From Thermoplasmata archaeon (GTDB lineage: Archaea; Thermoplasmatota; Thermoplasmata; Methanomassiliicoccales; Methanomethylophilaceae): a stretch of 64,000 nucleotides of DNA. Of the stretch, positions 36,399-44,943 are shown one piece after another. The notes below the pieces were generated by a model that was not told the DNA's origin, searched no databases, and saw nothing but the letters and a program-made list of their open reading frames with translations. Both the position numbers and the translations under genes were made by a program. The stretch spans positions 1 through 64,000 of the forward strand of contig SUSV01000002.1 in the NCBI GenBank assembly GCA_015063245.1. The letters are read 5' to 3'. Every line of letters begins with the position of its first letter. The stretch's first letter is position 1.

Positions 36399-37163
36399 AT
36401 GGGTGACGTCCTTCTGGTTGCATGCGGCGGTGGCGCGAACAGCGCCTTGTCCAAAGCGGACATACCGATCTCGCCCATGATGGCCATCTCCAGGGAGAAC
36501 GGCACGATCTCCATCGATGACAAGGAGCTCATCAGGAAGGGCATGGCCAATTACCGCGTGGTCATCCCGTTCTGCATCCTGGGAGGCCAGGTCAGCACCG
36601 ACATCGTCAGGGAGGTGATCAGATGCGCCAGGGCAGAGGGCTGCAAGGTCGTATCCGTGCTGGGCATCCCGCTGGAGATGGAGGCCGACCGCCGCGAGAG
36701 GGCGCTCAGGAACCTTTCCGATGTGGTCGCCCTGTCAGATTGCTGCCTCGCATTCGATATGCAGAGGTCCATGGATGTGTTCATGGAGACCTACGTGGAC
36801 CGCAAGTTCGATTTCTTCTTCATGATGATCGACCGCCTGATCGTCACATCCATCAATGCGATCAAGGATTGCCTGGACGGTCCTTTCTTCACAGTCTTCA
36901 AGGATAAGCTCTATGCCTTCGCATCATGCAACGATGTCCTCACCGTCAATGCCGTGGTCAAGGCCTGGAACCTCATGCTCTTCGATAACAATACTGAGAA
37001 GGATGGGCTGGTGATCCTGGTCAGCGCCCGCACGTCCAGTGCCGAGATGGATGCGATCAGCGATAGGGCGGTCAGGGAGCTCGGCATCATGCCGGAAGTC
37101 ATGAGAAGGACGGACAGCGATGATTCGAAGGTCATCGTGTTCAGGTCAGTCTCATCCTTTTGA
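36399..37163 (+). CDS. Divergent FtsZ/tubulin-like protein
   Basis: 254 residues. VLLVACGGGANSAL at 4-17 aligns with the first strand and loop of FtsZ (VVGVGGAGGNAV). ILGGQVSTDIVREVIRCARAEG at 60-81 matches the position of GGGTGTGAAPVIAEIAKE, but the GTPase signature itself is lost. KVVSVLGIPLEMEADRRERALRNLSDVVALSDCCLAFD follows the pattern of the next FtsZ strands. The C-terminal domain continues, but no NxDxxD catalytic loop is visible. Much shorter than FtsZ or CetZ. ATTATATCC 27 nt before the ATG suggests a leaderless mRNA. Function unknown; the fold call is my inference. Confidence 0.5.
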   Translation: MGDVLLVACGGGANSALSKADIPISPMMAISRENGTISIDDKELIRKGMANYRVVIPFCILGGQVSTDIVREVIRCARAEGCKVVSVLGIPLEMEADRRERALRNLSDVVALSDCCLAFDMQRSMDVFMETYVDRKFDFFFMMIDRLIVTSINAIKDCLDGPFFTVFKDKLYAFASCNDVLTVNAVVKAWNLMLFDNNTEKDGLVILVSARTSSAEMDAISDRAVRELGIMPEVMRRTDSDDSKVIVFRSVSSF

Positions 37164-37196
37164 CTGATACGCTAAAATCAGGATATTCGTTTTTAT

Positions 37197-37210
37197 GAGC
37201 CCTTGGGCTC
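37197..37210 (+). terminator. Hairpin after the FtsZ-like gene
   Basis: GAGCCC TT GGGCTC preceded by TTTTTAT and followed by GTTTTC, 33 nt after the stop codon. Confidence 0.45.
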
Positions 37211-37279
37211 GTTTTCAGCCATTTTCCATAAGGTATTATGAACTCCTAAAACGTCGATACATACAAGGGGAGGAGAATC

Positions 37280-37495
37280 ATGGAGGATAGTGCGAGGTAT
37301 ATCAGTGCAGGCGCCGAGGTGGAAACAGCGCCTGTTGGGTTCAACGTTCAAAGGATAAAGGACTACACGGAGACCGTGGTATCGATAATAGACGGTTACG
37401 ACACGTCGGTCATAGAGGCAATCCTCGTGGCCAAGGTGCCTTATGAGATCCGTGACGAAGTGAAGGCAGCCGTGTATTCCAGACTGAAGGGCTGA
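37280..37495 (+). CDS. Small hypothetical protein (71 aa)
   Basis: An unstructured start (MEDSARYISAGAEVETAPVG) followed by two to three helices (VQRIKDYTETVVSIIDGYD; VIEAILVAKVPYEIRDEVKAAVYSRLKG). Good ribosome site GGGGAGG before the ATG. No family recognised. It converges on trmJ with only 2 nt between the stop codons. Confidence 0.65.
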   Translation: MEDSARYISAGAEVETAPVGFNVQRIKDYTETVVSIIDGYDTSVIEAILVAKVPYEIRDEVKAAVYSRLKG

Positions 37496-37506
37496 CATCA
37501 GCCCTT
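37487..37506. terminator. Bidirectional terminator spanning both stop codons
   Basis: AAGGGCTGA-CA-TCAGCCCTT is a perfect 9-bp inverted repeat. Its left arm contains the TGA of the 71-aa gene and its right arm the TGA (as TCA) of trmJ, so one palindrome serves as the end of both coding sequences. Confidence 0.6.
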
Positions 37507-38229
37507 CTTGTCTTTCATCCAGGGTTTGCCGTACTTCAGGAATTTGGCGGCGTCGCCGAAGACGCCCATGATAGTATTGTACTCGTATTTCGTAGGCAAT
37601 GCCCTTCCCATCATCCTTCTGAACATGTTGCTGGTGACGGCCCTTCTCTCCTTCGGATATTCTATCGCGTCCAGGAGGTCGCCGAAGTATGAGAACATCA
37701 GCTCCTTCTCCCTCTTGTCAGCGGGTTCGGGCCTTCTGGGCTCGGTGTTCATAGCTGTGAAGAACTCATAAAGAACGGTATGTGTCGCATGAGACAGGTT
37801 CAGGATGGGATACTCCTTGCTGGCCGGTATCGTCACGAGGACATCGCAGTAGTTCAGCTCATCCTGGAGGAGTCCGATGTCCTCCCTTCCGAACACCACT
37901 GCGATCTTCTCGGTGTAGCCGCGGCAGTGCTCCGCGAATTCCCTGACCGGCACAGGAACACGGGTGTAGTTGCTGTCGCCCTTCGTGACCACCCCGCTCG
38001 TCCCTACGACGAGGAAGCAGTCCTGGGTGGCCTCCTCGAGCGTGTTCACGATGACCGCCCTGTCGAGGATGTCGGCGCCGTGCTTCGATCTGCGGTACGC
38101 ATCATCCCCCAGCTCGCAGGGGTTGACCAGGTACAGCTCCTTGATATCGAAGTTGGCCATGGATCTGGCAATGGCCCCCACGTTCCCTTCGTATTTCGGT
38201 CCGACTATGACAACACGGATTTCTGGCAT
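37498..38229 (-). CDS. trmJ: tRNA/rRNA ribose methyltransferase, SPOUT class (TrmJ-like)
   Basis: 243 residues. VRVVIVGPKYEGNVGAIARSMANF (here PEIRVVIVGPKYEGNVG) opens the SPOUT fold; VFGREDIGLL and IPASKEYPILNLSHATHTVLYE form the knotted SAM site with the conserved Asn-Leu-Ser. The C-terminal helical extension is typical of TrmJ, which 2'-O-methylates position 32 of tRNA. The substrate is inferred from family. Confidence 0.88.
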   Translation of the reverse strand: MPEIRVVIVGPKYEGNVGAIARSMANFDIKELYLVNPCELGDDAYRRSKHGADILDRAVIVNTLEEATQDCFLVVGTSGVVTKGDSNYTRVPVPVREFAEHCRGYTEKIAVVFGREDIGLLQDELNYCDVLVTIPASKEYPILNLSHATHTVLYEFFTAMNTEPRRPEPADKREKELMFSYFGDLLDAIEYPKERRAVTSNMFRRMMGRALPTKYEYNTIMGVFGDAAKFLKYGKPWMKDKKG

Positions 38230-38325
38230 GTTAATACCGAGAGTATGGATATTCTACATAAAAACGAGGGTCGGTGCGTCATATAGTATTTCAACATCGG
38301 AACAATCCCGATAGCATTGAACGTG

Positions 38326-38340
38326 CGCCCTATGAGGGCG
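38326..38340 (+). promoter_or_regulatory. Leader hairpin before the CoA-biosynthesis gene
   Basis: CGCCC-TATGA-GGGCG lies directly before the AGAGG ribosome site of the following gene. It may modulate translation. Small and could be incidental. Confidence 0.3.
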
Positions 38341-38353
38341 AGAGGCCGATCGA

Positions 38354-39112
38354 ATGGATATACCTAAGGATCACCCAAGATACAAATCATTGATGACCAG
38401 GGAGCGTCTGGCTCATATGGTCGAAGAGGGTCTCGTGACACCGACGGGACTCATCTCCCACGGAAGGGGAGAGGCATACGATTATCTCATGGGGGAGAAG
38501 AGCATCGCCCCTGCGCTGGAGGCCGAGAAGGCCGCCGCCGCATACCTCCTCAGGGCGAAGAACCCCGTGGTATGCGTCAACGGGAACGCGGCCGCATTGG
38601 ATCCCGAGAATCTCATAGCACTCGCCAAGGCGGTTCCCGCAAAGATGGAGGTCAACCTCTTCCACAGGACGCCCGAGAGGATGGAGGGATTGATATCATA
38701 CCTTGAGTCCAAGGGTGCCGAGAACGTTCTCGGAAGGATCCCCGAATGCAGGATCCCCGGCCTCAACCACGACCGCGCGCTCTGCACCAAGGAAGGTATC
38801 TATGACTGCGACGTCATAGTCGTCCCGATCGAGGACGGCGACCGTGCGGAAGCGCTGGTGGCCATGGGAAAGATAGTGATATCGATCGACCTCAACCCCC
38901 TCTCGCGCACGTCATGCAAGGCTACGGTCCCGATCTCCGACGAGATGACCCGTGCGCTGGAGAATATAATCTCATTCATCTTGGAGCTTAGAGGCGACGA
39001 TGATGCAATTATTAAAGTAATCAATGAATATGACAGTCTTAATAACCGTAGGGAGACCGTCAAGTGCATCTGCGATTCGCTTATGTCCGGTTTCGAAACG
39101 GGAGATGATTGA
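38354..39112 (+). CDS. 4-phosphopantoate--beta-alanine ligase (archaeal phosphopantothenate synthetase)
   Basis: 252 residues. IPKDHPRYKSLMTRERLAHM, GLVTPTGLISHGRGEAYDYLMGE and NPVVCVNGNAAALDPEN are the conserved blocks of the archaeal DUF137 enzyme. It joins 4-phosphopantoate and beta-alanine with ATP to give phosphopantothenate, replacing bacterial PanC/CoaA order in CoA synthesis. First gene of a six-gene-strand run; ahcY begins directly after its stop. Confidence 0.9.
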   Translation: MDIPKDHPRYKSLMTRERLAHMVEEGLVTPTGLISHGRGEAYDYLMGEKSIAPALEAEKAAAAYLLRAKNPVVCVNGNAAALDPENLIALAKAVPAKMEVNLFHRTPERMEGLISYLESKGAENVLGRIPECRIPGLNHDRALCTKEGIYDCDVIVVPIEDGDRAEALVAMGKIVISIDLNPLSRTSCKATVPISDEMTRALENIISFILELRGDDDAIIKVINEYDSLNNRRETVKCICDSLMSGFETGDD

Positions 39113-40351
39113 ATGGAAGACCTTCTCAAGCAGGGATCACTGAAACTGCATTGGGTCGAGACCCACATGCCGGTTCTTCAGGAGATCAGAAAGAACTTCA
39201 TCAAGGAACAGCCCTTGGCCGGTCTCAAGATCGGAATGGCCCTTCATACCGAGGCCAAGACCGGAATGCTCGCCATCACGCTCGCCGATGCGGGAGCGAA
39301 CATCCGTCTCGCCAGCTGCAACCCCCTCTCTACCGATGATTCCGTCGCTCAGGCGCTCCGCGACGAGTACGGGCTCGACGTCTATGCGAAGAAGTGGGAG
39401 ACGCAGGAAGAATACTACAGCAATCTCAACACCGTTCTCAATATGAATCCCGATTTCATCATCGATGACGGTGCGGACCTCATCACGATGCTCCACACCA
39501 CGAGGAAGGATGCCATCGTCAATGTCAAGGCAGCCAACGAGGAGACCACCACAGGTGTCACCCGTCTCAAGGCGATGGCGGCGGACGGGACTCTCAAGTT
39601 CCCCGTCCTGGATGTCAACGATGCCAAGATGAAGTTCCTGTTCGACAACAGGTACGGTACCGGGCAGTCCGCATTCGACGGATGGATGAACGCAACCAAC
39701 CTCCTGGTTGCAGGCAAGACGCTCGTCGTCGCAGGATACGGATGGTGCGGAAAGGGAATCGCCATGAGGGCGAAGGGACTCGGAGCATGCGTCATCGTGA
39801 CCGAGGTGGACCCCGTCAAGGCGATCGAGGCCAAGATGGACGGATTCGAGGTCATGAGGATGATAGATGCAGTGAAGATTGCCGATATGGTCTTCACCGT
39901 CACCGGATGCAAGGACATCCTCACGCTCAACCACTTCGAGGTCATGAAGGACGGCTGCGTCGTCGGAAACGTCGGACACTTCGACAACGAGATCAACAAG
40001 GATCACCTCTATGCGCTCTCGGAATCCGTCACCCGTGTGCGCGAGTTCATCGACGAGTACAAGATGAAGGACGGACGCAGGATCTACCTCATCGGAGAGG
40101 GACGTCTCATGAACCTCGCGGCAGGACAGGGGCACCCCGCAGAGATCATGGACATGAGCTTCGCCACCCAGGCACTGGGTATCGAGTACATGAGCCAGAA
40201 CTACCAGAACATGGAGCCTGTCGTCCACAGGGTCCCCGACATGATCGACTCCAAGATCGCGGCGATCAAGCTCGAGTCGCTCGGTGTCAGGATCGACCGT
40301 CTCTCCGAAGATCAGATAAAATACACCACAGGATGGCAGGAAGGAACATGA
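39113..40351 (+). CDS. ahcY: S-adenosylhomocysteine hydrolase
   Basis: 412 residues. LHTEAKTGMLAITLADAGANI, DDGADLITMLHT, NNRYGTGQSAFDGWMNATN and the NAD-binding GYGWCGKGIAMRAKGLGA are AhcY signatures. It splits SAH (or a related nucleoside) into homocysteine and adenosine, relieving product inhibition of methyltransferases. It is translationally linked to a PfkB kinase (ATGA overlap) and then an adenylate kinase, which together would return adenosine to ADP. Confidence 0.95.
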   Translation: MEDLLKQGSLKLHWVETHMPVLQEIRKNFIKEQPLAGLKIGMALHTEAKTGMLAITLADAGANIRLASCNPLSTDDSVAQALRDEYGLDVYAKKWETQEEYYSNLNTVLNMNPDFIIDDGADLITMLHTTRKDAIVNVKAANEETTTGVTRLKAMAADGTLKFPVLDVNDAKMKFLFDNRYGTGQSAFDGWMNATNLLVAGKTLVVAGYGWCGKGIAMRAKGLGACVIVTEVDPVKAIEAKMDGFEVMRMIDAVKIADMVFTVTGCKDILTLNHFEVMKDGCVVGNVGHFDNEINKDHLYALSESVTRVREFIDEYKMKDGRRIYLIGEGRLMNLAAGQGHPAEIMDMSFATQALGIEYMSQNYQNMEPVVHRVPDMIDSKIAAIKLESLGVRIDRLSEDQIKYTTGWQEGT

Positions 40352-41268
40352 GTTCCCCATTCCTCTCGGTCTACGGGCACGTCACCGTCGATCAGATCGT
40401 CACGGTGAGGAAGTTCCCCGCCGACAACACCACCGAGGACATCGTCACCAAGATGACGACCCTCGGGGGGACCGGTACGAACATAGCCGTCGCGGCTGCC
40501 AAACTCGGATGTCCCACGGCGCTCTGCGCATTCGTGGGCAACGACTTCCCGGGAAGCTATGAGAAGCAGATAGTGGATTCAGGGCTCATCACCGACGAGT
40601 TCCTCCACGTCGACAAGTACGAGACCTCCGGTGCTGTTGTCGTCAACGACCCGAACATGGTCCAGAAGGTACTGTTCTACCAGGGTCCGCAGGGTTTCGC
40701 CGACGATATAGGCATAATGCTCACCGAGAACGCGAAGAAATCCAAGTACACCCACTTCTGCACAGGCCAGCCGTCATATTACATACGCATCATGGATGAG
40801 ATAAAGGGCAGGACGAGCATCGCCATCGACCCCGCGCAGGAATCCCACAGGATATGGAACAATGAGAACTTCCCCGCCGCCCTGTCCAGATCGGATTCGC
40901 TGTTCTGCAACAATTTCGAGGCGGAGTCCCTCAGGAAGTACATCGGAGCCGATGATATCATGGATGCCGATGTAGGTCTCGTGGTATGCACCCACGGCGC
41001 AGAGGGAAGCAAGGTCAGGATCGGGGACGAGAGGATCACCATACCCGTCGTGAAGGCGGACAGGGTCGTCGACCCCACGGGATGCGGCGACACCTACAGG
41101 GCGGGATTCTATACCGCGCTCTACAAGGGATTCGATGTTCCAGAGGCGCTCACCATAGCGGCCTCCGTCGCATCGTTCGTGGTGCAGGAGACAGGGGCGC
41201 TCACCAACATACCCACATGGGACATGGTCATGGAGAGGGCGGAGCCCTACATCAGAGAGATCGCATGA
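40348..41268 (+). CDS. PfkB-family nucleoside (adenosine) kinase
   Basis: 306 residues. GGTGTNIAVAAAKLG is the first PfkB signature and VDPTGCGDTYRAGF the second, with the catalytic Asp in GCGD. VYGHVTVDQIVTVRKFP is the substrate-lid strand. Archaeal members phosphorylate adenosine, inosine or guanosine. Its overlap with ahcY and adenylate kinase argues that adenosine is the substrate. The ATG at 40348 overlaps the ahcY stop; an apparent upstream extension of the open frame is antisense-like noise within ahcY. Confidence 0.88.
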   Translation: MSSPFLSVYGHVTVDQIVTVRKFPADNTTEDIVTKMTTLGGTGTNIAVAAAKLGCPTALCAFVGNDFPGSYEKQIVDSGLITDEFLHVDKYETSGAVVVNDPNMVQKVLFYQGPQGFADDIGIMLTENAKKSKYTHFCTGQPSYYIRIMDEIKGRTSIAIDPAQESHRIWNNENFPAALSRSDSLFCNNFEAESLRKYIGADDIMDADVGLVVCTHGAEGSKVRIGDERITIPVVKADRVVDPTGCGDTYRAGFYTALYKGFDVPEALTIAASVASFVVQETGALTNIPTWDMVMERAEPYIREIA

Positions 41269-41798
41269 CGCTTTTCGCCATCACAGGTACCCCCGGTACG
41301 GGGAAGACATCCGTTTCGAAGGAGCTCCGCGCCCTCGGGTACGATGTGATAGACATGAACGAGCACATCAGGGCGCACGGCCTTCTCGGAGAGCTCGACA
41401 AGGAGAGGGATACCTACGAGGTCGACCTCGACGCGCTCAACGATTCCCTTCAGGATTACAGGGACGATGCCGAGCTCCACCTGATGGACTCCCACCTGTC
41501 CCATTTCATGGACTGCAGCGGGATCGTCGTCCTCAGATGCGATCCGAACATCCTCTCGGAGAGGCTCAAGGCAAGGGGCTACGGCTGCGAGAAGGTCTTG
41601 GAGAACGTGCAGTCCGAGGTGTTGGATGTGATCCTCTGCGAGGCCATGGATTCCGACATTCCGGTGTACGAAGTGGACTGTTCCAGAGGAAATCCAGTCG
41701 ATTCAGCCCGCGCCATAGAAGAAATAATAAAAGGGTACACTGCTAATTACGTACCAGGAAGAATAGACTGGTCACAGGAGATGGACAAATGGTTCTAG
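41265..41798 (+). CDS. Adenylate kinase, Fap7/hCINAP type
   Basis: 177 residues. P-loop GTPGTGKTSVSKEL at 8-21, NMP-binding MNEHIRAHGL, LMDSHLSHF with the DxH of Fap7-type enzymes, and LRCDPNILSERLKARGY. It converts AMP to ADP and its eukaryotic relative acts in small-subunit maturation. Its stop is TAG, rare in this window, and lies inside the start of the next gene; readthrough would add only 10 residues before TGA. The start overlaps the PfkB stop (ATGA). Confidence 0.88.
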   Translation: MTLFAITGTPGTGKTSVSKELRALGYDVIDMNEHIRAHGLLGELDKERDTYEVDLDALNDSLQDYRDDAELHLMDSHLSHFMDCSGIVVLRCDPNILSERLKARGYGCEKVLENVQSEVLDVILCEAMDSDIPVYEVDCSRGNPVDSARAIEEIIKGYTANYVPGRIDWSQEMDKWF

Positions 41799-42466
41799 AC
41801 GGACAGAGAGCAAGGGTCGACTTCGTTCTGACCCCCGTTGCGAAGAAATTCATCAACGCGAACCCTAACACCGTATCATGGATAGGGCTCATCATCGCAC
41901 TGATCTGCGGTGTCATATTCTACCTCAGCGGATCCTCTGATTCGGAATGGCTCCTCATCGTCGGCGCCGTCATGGTCATCATCTCCGGCTATTTCGACGC
42001 ATTGGACGGTAAGATCGCCAAGCTCGGTAACAAATGCACCAAGAAGGGCGACTATCTCGACCACGTCTTCGACCGGTACGCCGACGTGTTCATGATCGGC
42101 GGTATCGCATTCTGCGCCTACTGGTGCGACCCGTACCTCGGAATGCTAGCACTCGTCGGGGTCCTTCTCACATCCTACATGGGAACACAGGCCCAGGCCA
42201 TCGGGGCGCCCCGTCTCTACGCAGGTCTCCTCGGGCGCGCCGACAGGGTCGTCCTCTCAACGATCTTCCCCATCATCCAGTTCGTCATGTGCATGATCGG
42301 ATACGGATGGTTCCACGTGGACTTCGGATTCACCGACTTCGACATGAACTGGCTGGAGCTCATGATGATCTGGTTCGCCGTCGTCGGTAACTTCACAGCG
42401 ATCCAGAGGGCCATCATCACCTGGAACAATCTCGGTAAGATGGAAGAGGAAGAGAAGAAGGAATGA
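41789..42466 (+). CDS. CDP-alcohol phosphatidyltransferase (archaetidylinositol-phosphate synthase-like)
   Basis: 225 residues with about six membrane helices. The active site is D-A-L-D-G-K-I-A-K followed by GDYLDHVFDRYAD, the D-x2-D-G...G-x3-D-x3-D motif of CDP-alcohol transferases; the usual Arg after A is Lys. Archaeal enzymes of this type join CDP-archaeol and inositol phosphate. The ATG at 41789 overlaps the kinase gene by 10 nt and follows GGAG. Confidence 0.85.
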   Translation: MVLDGQRARVDFVLTPVAKKFINANPNTVSWIGLIIALICGVIFYLSGSSDSEWLLIVGAVMVIISGYFDALDGKIAKLGNKCTKKGDYLDHVFDRYADVFMIGGIAFCAYWCDPYLGMLALVGVLLTSYMGTQAQAIGAPRLYAGLLGRADRVVLSTIFPIIQFVMCMIGYGWFHVDFGFTDFDMNWLELMMIWFAVVGNFTAIQRAIITWNNLGKMEEEEKKE

Positions 42467-42490
42467 TCCTTCCTCTTCAATCCTGTTTTC

Positions 42491-43579
42491 TCAATCCTTC
42501 GAAGACGCCTGCTGGACAGCGGCTTCGTTCTTCTTGTTCTGACTCCTCATCTTCGCCCTGTAATAGTTGAGAGGGTGGTTCATCCATTCCTGCTCGCATA
42601 GCGAATCGGGGTTGTAGCAGAGTCCGTTGGTCTTCATGGTCTTGCATTCAGGCGGCGAGTATCCTTCCCCTCCGGACAGCTCTCCCATGATGTGCTTGAT
42701 CTGATACTCGGACTTGGATTCATCGAAATCAGGGGATTCGGCAAAGACCTTGATGATATCCTCATATCCGAGGCCCAGCGCCTTCAGGAACGTCACGACT
42801 GCGAACCTTGCGCTGTGCGGAAGGTTAAGCCCGTTCCTCGACATCTCGAGGATATGGATGAGGCATGGCGGGAGGTAGTCGTTCTTCATTCCCTCGCCGT
42901 TCGTGGGGCTCATCTTGATCTTCGCGTCATTAAGTGCGTTCTTGATGTACTCCACATCCTTCATCAGATACTTCCTGTACTCCTCTGGGGTCATAAGGGG
43001 AAGCTCTGACTCGATCTTGTCCTGAAGCGCGTTCTGCATGAGACGGCTGTACTTATCCTGGGGAAGGTACACGATGCCGTGATGGATGTCGCTGTTGATG
43101 AGCTTCCATTCGATGCTGTTCAGCCTGCTGGCCAGCCTGAGGTAGTCGGGGAACTTCATATGGATGGTCCCGTCACGGTCCACCGTGGAGTTGACTCCCA
43201 GCTCCTCGGAGATCATCAGGACGGTCTCCTTGTCCTCCTTGTGGAGCAGCCCGTTCATCCTCACAGCCTCGCTGAGCGCGTATCTCTTCGTGAGGAAGCG
43301 GTCGCCTATCTGCGATACGAGCATCCTGGCGTAGGGGTAGGACATGACCTCGATCAGCCTGTCATAATCGTTCATGAGCTCGACGTAGGTGACCTCGGAT
43401 TTCTCGAGCGCCTGCAGCACCCTCTCCTTGCCTCTCCTCCTCGCGGGCTCGTAGGATTCCGACGTGAGCAGCATGTCCAGGTCCGCGCCGTTCTTCTCGG
43501 CGAACTCGGACGATTCCCTGAGGAAGGGGTACTTTGCCGCGCGTTTGGTATCCATGTGCCGAAGGACGGAATACATCAT
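42491..43579 (-). CDS. priL: DNA primase large subunit PriL
   Basis: 362 residues. The C-terminal domain carries four conserved cysteines, Cys239 (PPCLIHIL), Cys312, Cys321 and Cys328, which bind the 4Fe-4S cluster of PriL. The N-terminal helical part contains YPYARMLVSQIGDR. With PriS it makes RNA/DNA primers. It faces the lipid gene convergently. The first codon is ATG-ATG at 43579. Confidence 0.93.
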   Translation of the reverse strand: MMYSVLRHMDTKRAAKYPFLRESSEFAEKNGADLDMLLTSESYEPARRRGKERVLQALEKSEVTYVELMNDYDRLIEVMSYPYARMLVSQIGDRFLTKRYALSEAVRMNGLLHKEDKETVLMISEELGVNSTVDRDGTIHMKFPDYLRLASRLNSIEWKLINSDIHHGIVYLPQDKYSRLMQNALQDKIESELPLMTPEEYRKYLMKDVEYIKNALNDAKIKMSPTNGEGMKNDYLPPCLIHILEMSRNGLNLPHSARFAVVTFLKALGLGYEDIIKVFAESPDFDESKSEYQIKHIMGELSGGEGYSPPECKTMKTNGLCYNPDSLCEQEWMNHPLNYYRAKMRSQNKKNEAAVQQASSKD

Positions 43580-43665
43580 AGATAACTGTTGAGTCTATCC
43601 CTACAGACTACGCATTGCGATGGACATTCTTCCAAGATCTTAGCGTTTTTATCGTGATACAATAG

Positions 43666-43683
43666 TTGGATTATACAGCCAAT
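43666..43683 (+). promoter_or_regulatory. Operator-like site 1 (TTGGA-N7-CCAAT) at the methyltransferase/HTH promoter
   Basis: TTGGATTATACAGCCAAT: the arms TTGGA and CCAA flank a spacer that contains TTATAC, the likely TATA box of the gene starting at 43715. It shares TTGGA, ATACA and CCAAT at identical spacing with site 2 at 44915. Confidence 0.55.
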
Positions 43684-43714
43684 GAATAAATAAGATAAAG
43701 ATTGTTTGACTGAT

Positions 43715-44848
43715 ATGGCGGTTGTTTCGAAGTCAATTGGTCGGACTGATGATGAAGATTCTCAGAAGCTGATGGATTTCTGGAATGACTGTGCCGGTTC
43801 ATTTGCAGATTATACCCGTGATTGCCTGAATGATACTCAATGGATCGTGAATAAGCTCAATTCCGTCGTGCCTCAGGGTAAGAAACTCAGAGTTGCCGAT
43901 CTGGGAACGGGCGCAGGCCTGATCGCAGTCGTGTTCGCACAATTGGGCCATGACGTCGTTGCAACGGATTTCAGCCCGGCCATGATAGAAGAGGCCAGGA
44001 AGATCTCGCACGATTACAATGTGGATATCGATTTCAGGATCGATGACATAGAGCATACGCAGCTGGAGAAGGAGACATTCGATCTGGTCGTGGTGCGCGA
44101 TGTGATCTATAACATCAGGAACATAAGGAAGGTATCTTCGGATGTGGTCGATCTGATCAAGCCCGGGGGCATCCTCATGATAGTCGACGGGAACTATTTC
44201 CTGCATTGTCATGATGAGGATTATCTCCATAGGCATGATTTCTTCTTTATAAGGGATAGGAAGAGCGAATATCAGCGCATGATAGATCTCCCGGGGAACA
44301 AATACGATGAATTGGAGGACATGGTGAAATCCTTCGAGGTCAACCGCGTATGCAGACCGTACGGCGATCTCTATCTCCTCACCTGTCTCGGACTGAAGAA
44401 TATCAGCATTTCATGCGATGATAACGACGATTACAGCAGACTGACCGAGAACGGATGGGTGAACATACCCTTCAGATACACGCTGGTGGGGCAGAAGCCG
44501 TATGAGAGCGCCGACTATACCAAGCTGAGGAACACCTGTATCGATGATCCGATGAAAGCAGGGAACACCACTCCGGAGGAGCTGTCACAGGTGTTCGAGA
44601 TATTGGCGAACCCTGACCGTCTGGCCATTCTGAATGAATTGTACAAGGGGCCATCAAATGTGAGAGGATTGTCCGAATCGGTCAGACTTTCAGATAAGAT
44701 GACCTCGTATCATCTGATCGGTATGAAGGATGTCGGATTGGTGAAAAGCGAGAAGAACGGCAGAGAGGTGATCTACTCTCTTACAGATATGCCAGCATTG
44801 CAGAATATGATCAGACTGGCAACCGATCTGGCCCGTTTGAAGGATTAA
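43715..44848 (+). CDS. SAM methyltransferase fused to ArsR-type helix-turn-helix
   Basis: 377 residues. The N-terminal class I methyltransferase has motif I VADLGTGAGLIAVVFAQLGHDVVATDFS, then DLVVVRDVIYNI and PGGILMIVDGNYF. Residues about 285-370 are an ArsR winged helix (FEILANPDRLAILNELYKGPSNVRGLSE...GREVIYSL). The combination suggests an enzyme that also regulates, or a regulator that senses SAM/substrate through a methyltransferase fold. It leads the metal/solute uptake cluster. ATG 43715 is preferred; a TTG at 43706 is in frame. The start has no strong ribosome site. Confidence 0.8.
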   Translation: MAVVSKSIGRTDDEDSQKLMDFWNDCAGSFADYTRDCLNDTQWIVNKLNSVVPQGKKLRVADLGTGAGLIAVVFAQLGHDVVATDFSPAMIEEARKISHDYNVDIDFRIDDIEHTQLEKETFDLVVVRDVIYNIRNIRKVSSDVVDLIKPGGILMIVDGNYFLHCHDEDYLHRHDFFFIRDRKSEYQRMIDLPGNKYDELEDMVKSFEVNRVCRPYGDLYLLTCLGLKNISISCDDNDDYSRLTENGWVNIPFRYTLVGQKPYESADYTKLRNTCIDDPMKAGNTTPEELSQVFEILANPDRLAILNELYKGPSNVRGLSESVRLSDKMTSYHLIGMKDVGLVKSEKNGREVIYSLTDMPALQNMIRLATDLARLKD

Positions 44849-44914
44849 TCCAAAATCGTTTGGAATATTGATTCGAACAACATATTGACTTAAATAGGAC
44901 GATTTAGGCTCTCG

Positions 44915-44933
44915 ATTGGAGCATACATCCAAT
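44915..44933 (+). promoter_or_regulatory. Operator-like site 2 (ATTGGA-N7-TCCAAT) at the binding-protein promoter
   Basis: ATTGGAGCATACATCCAAT is a perfect 6-bp inverted repeat with a 7-nt spacer, lying where transcription should start downstream of the TTAAATAGG box (about 44890). A degenerate relative, TTGGA-ATATTGA-TTCGAA, lies upstream near 44859-44876. Confidence 0.6.
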
Positions 44934-44943
44934 AAGTGATAAT

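Noticed and set aside
39682..40347. Upstream extension of the PfkB kinase frame through ahcY
   Set aside because: The translated extension is Arg-rich noise over a conserved gene; the kinase starts naturally at the ATG overlapping the ahcY stop.
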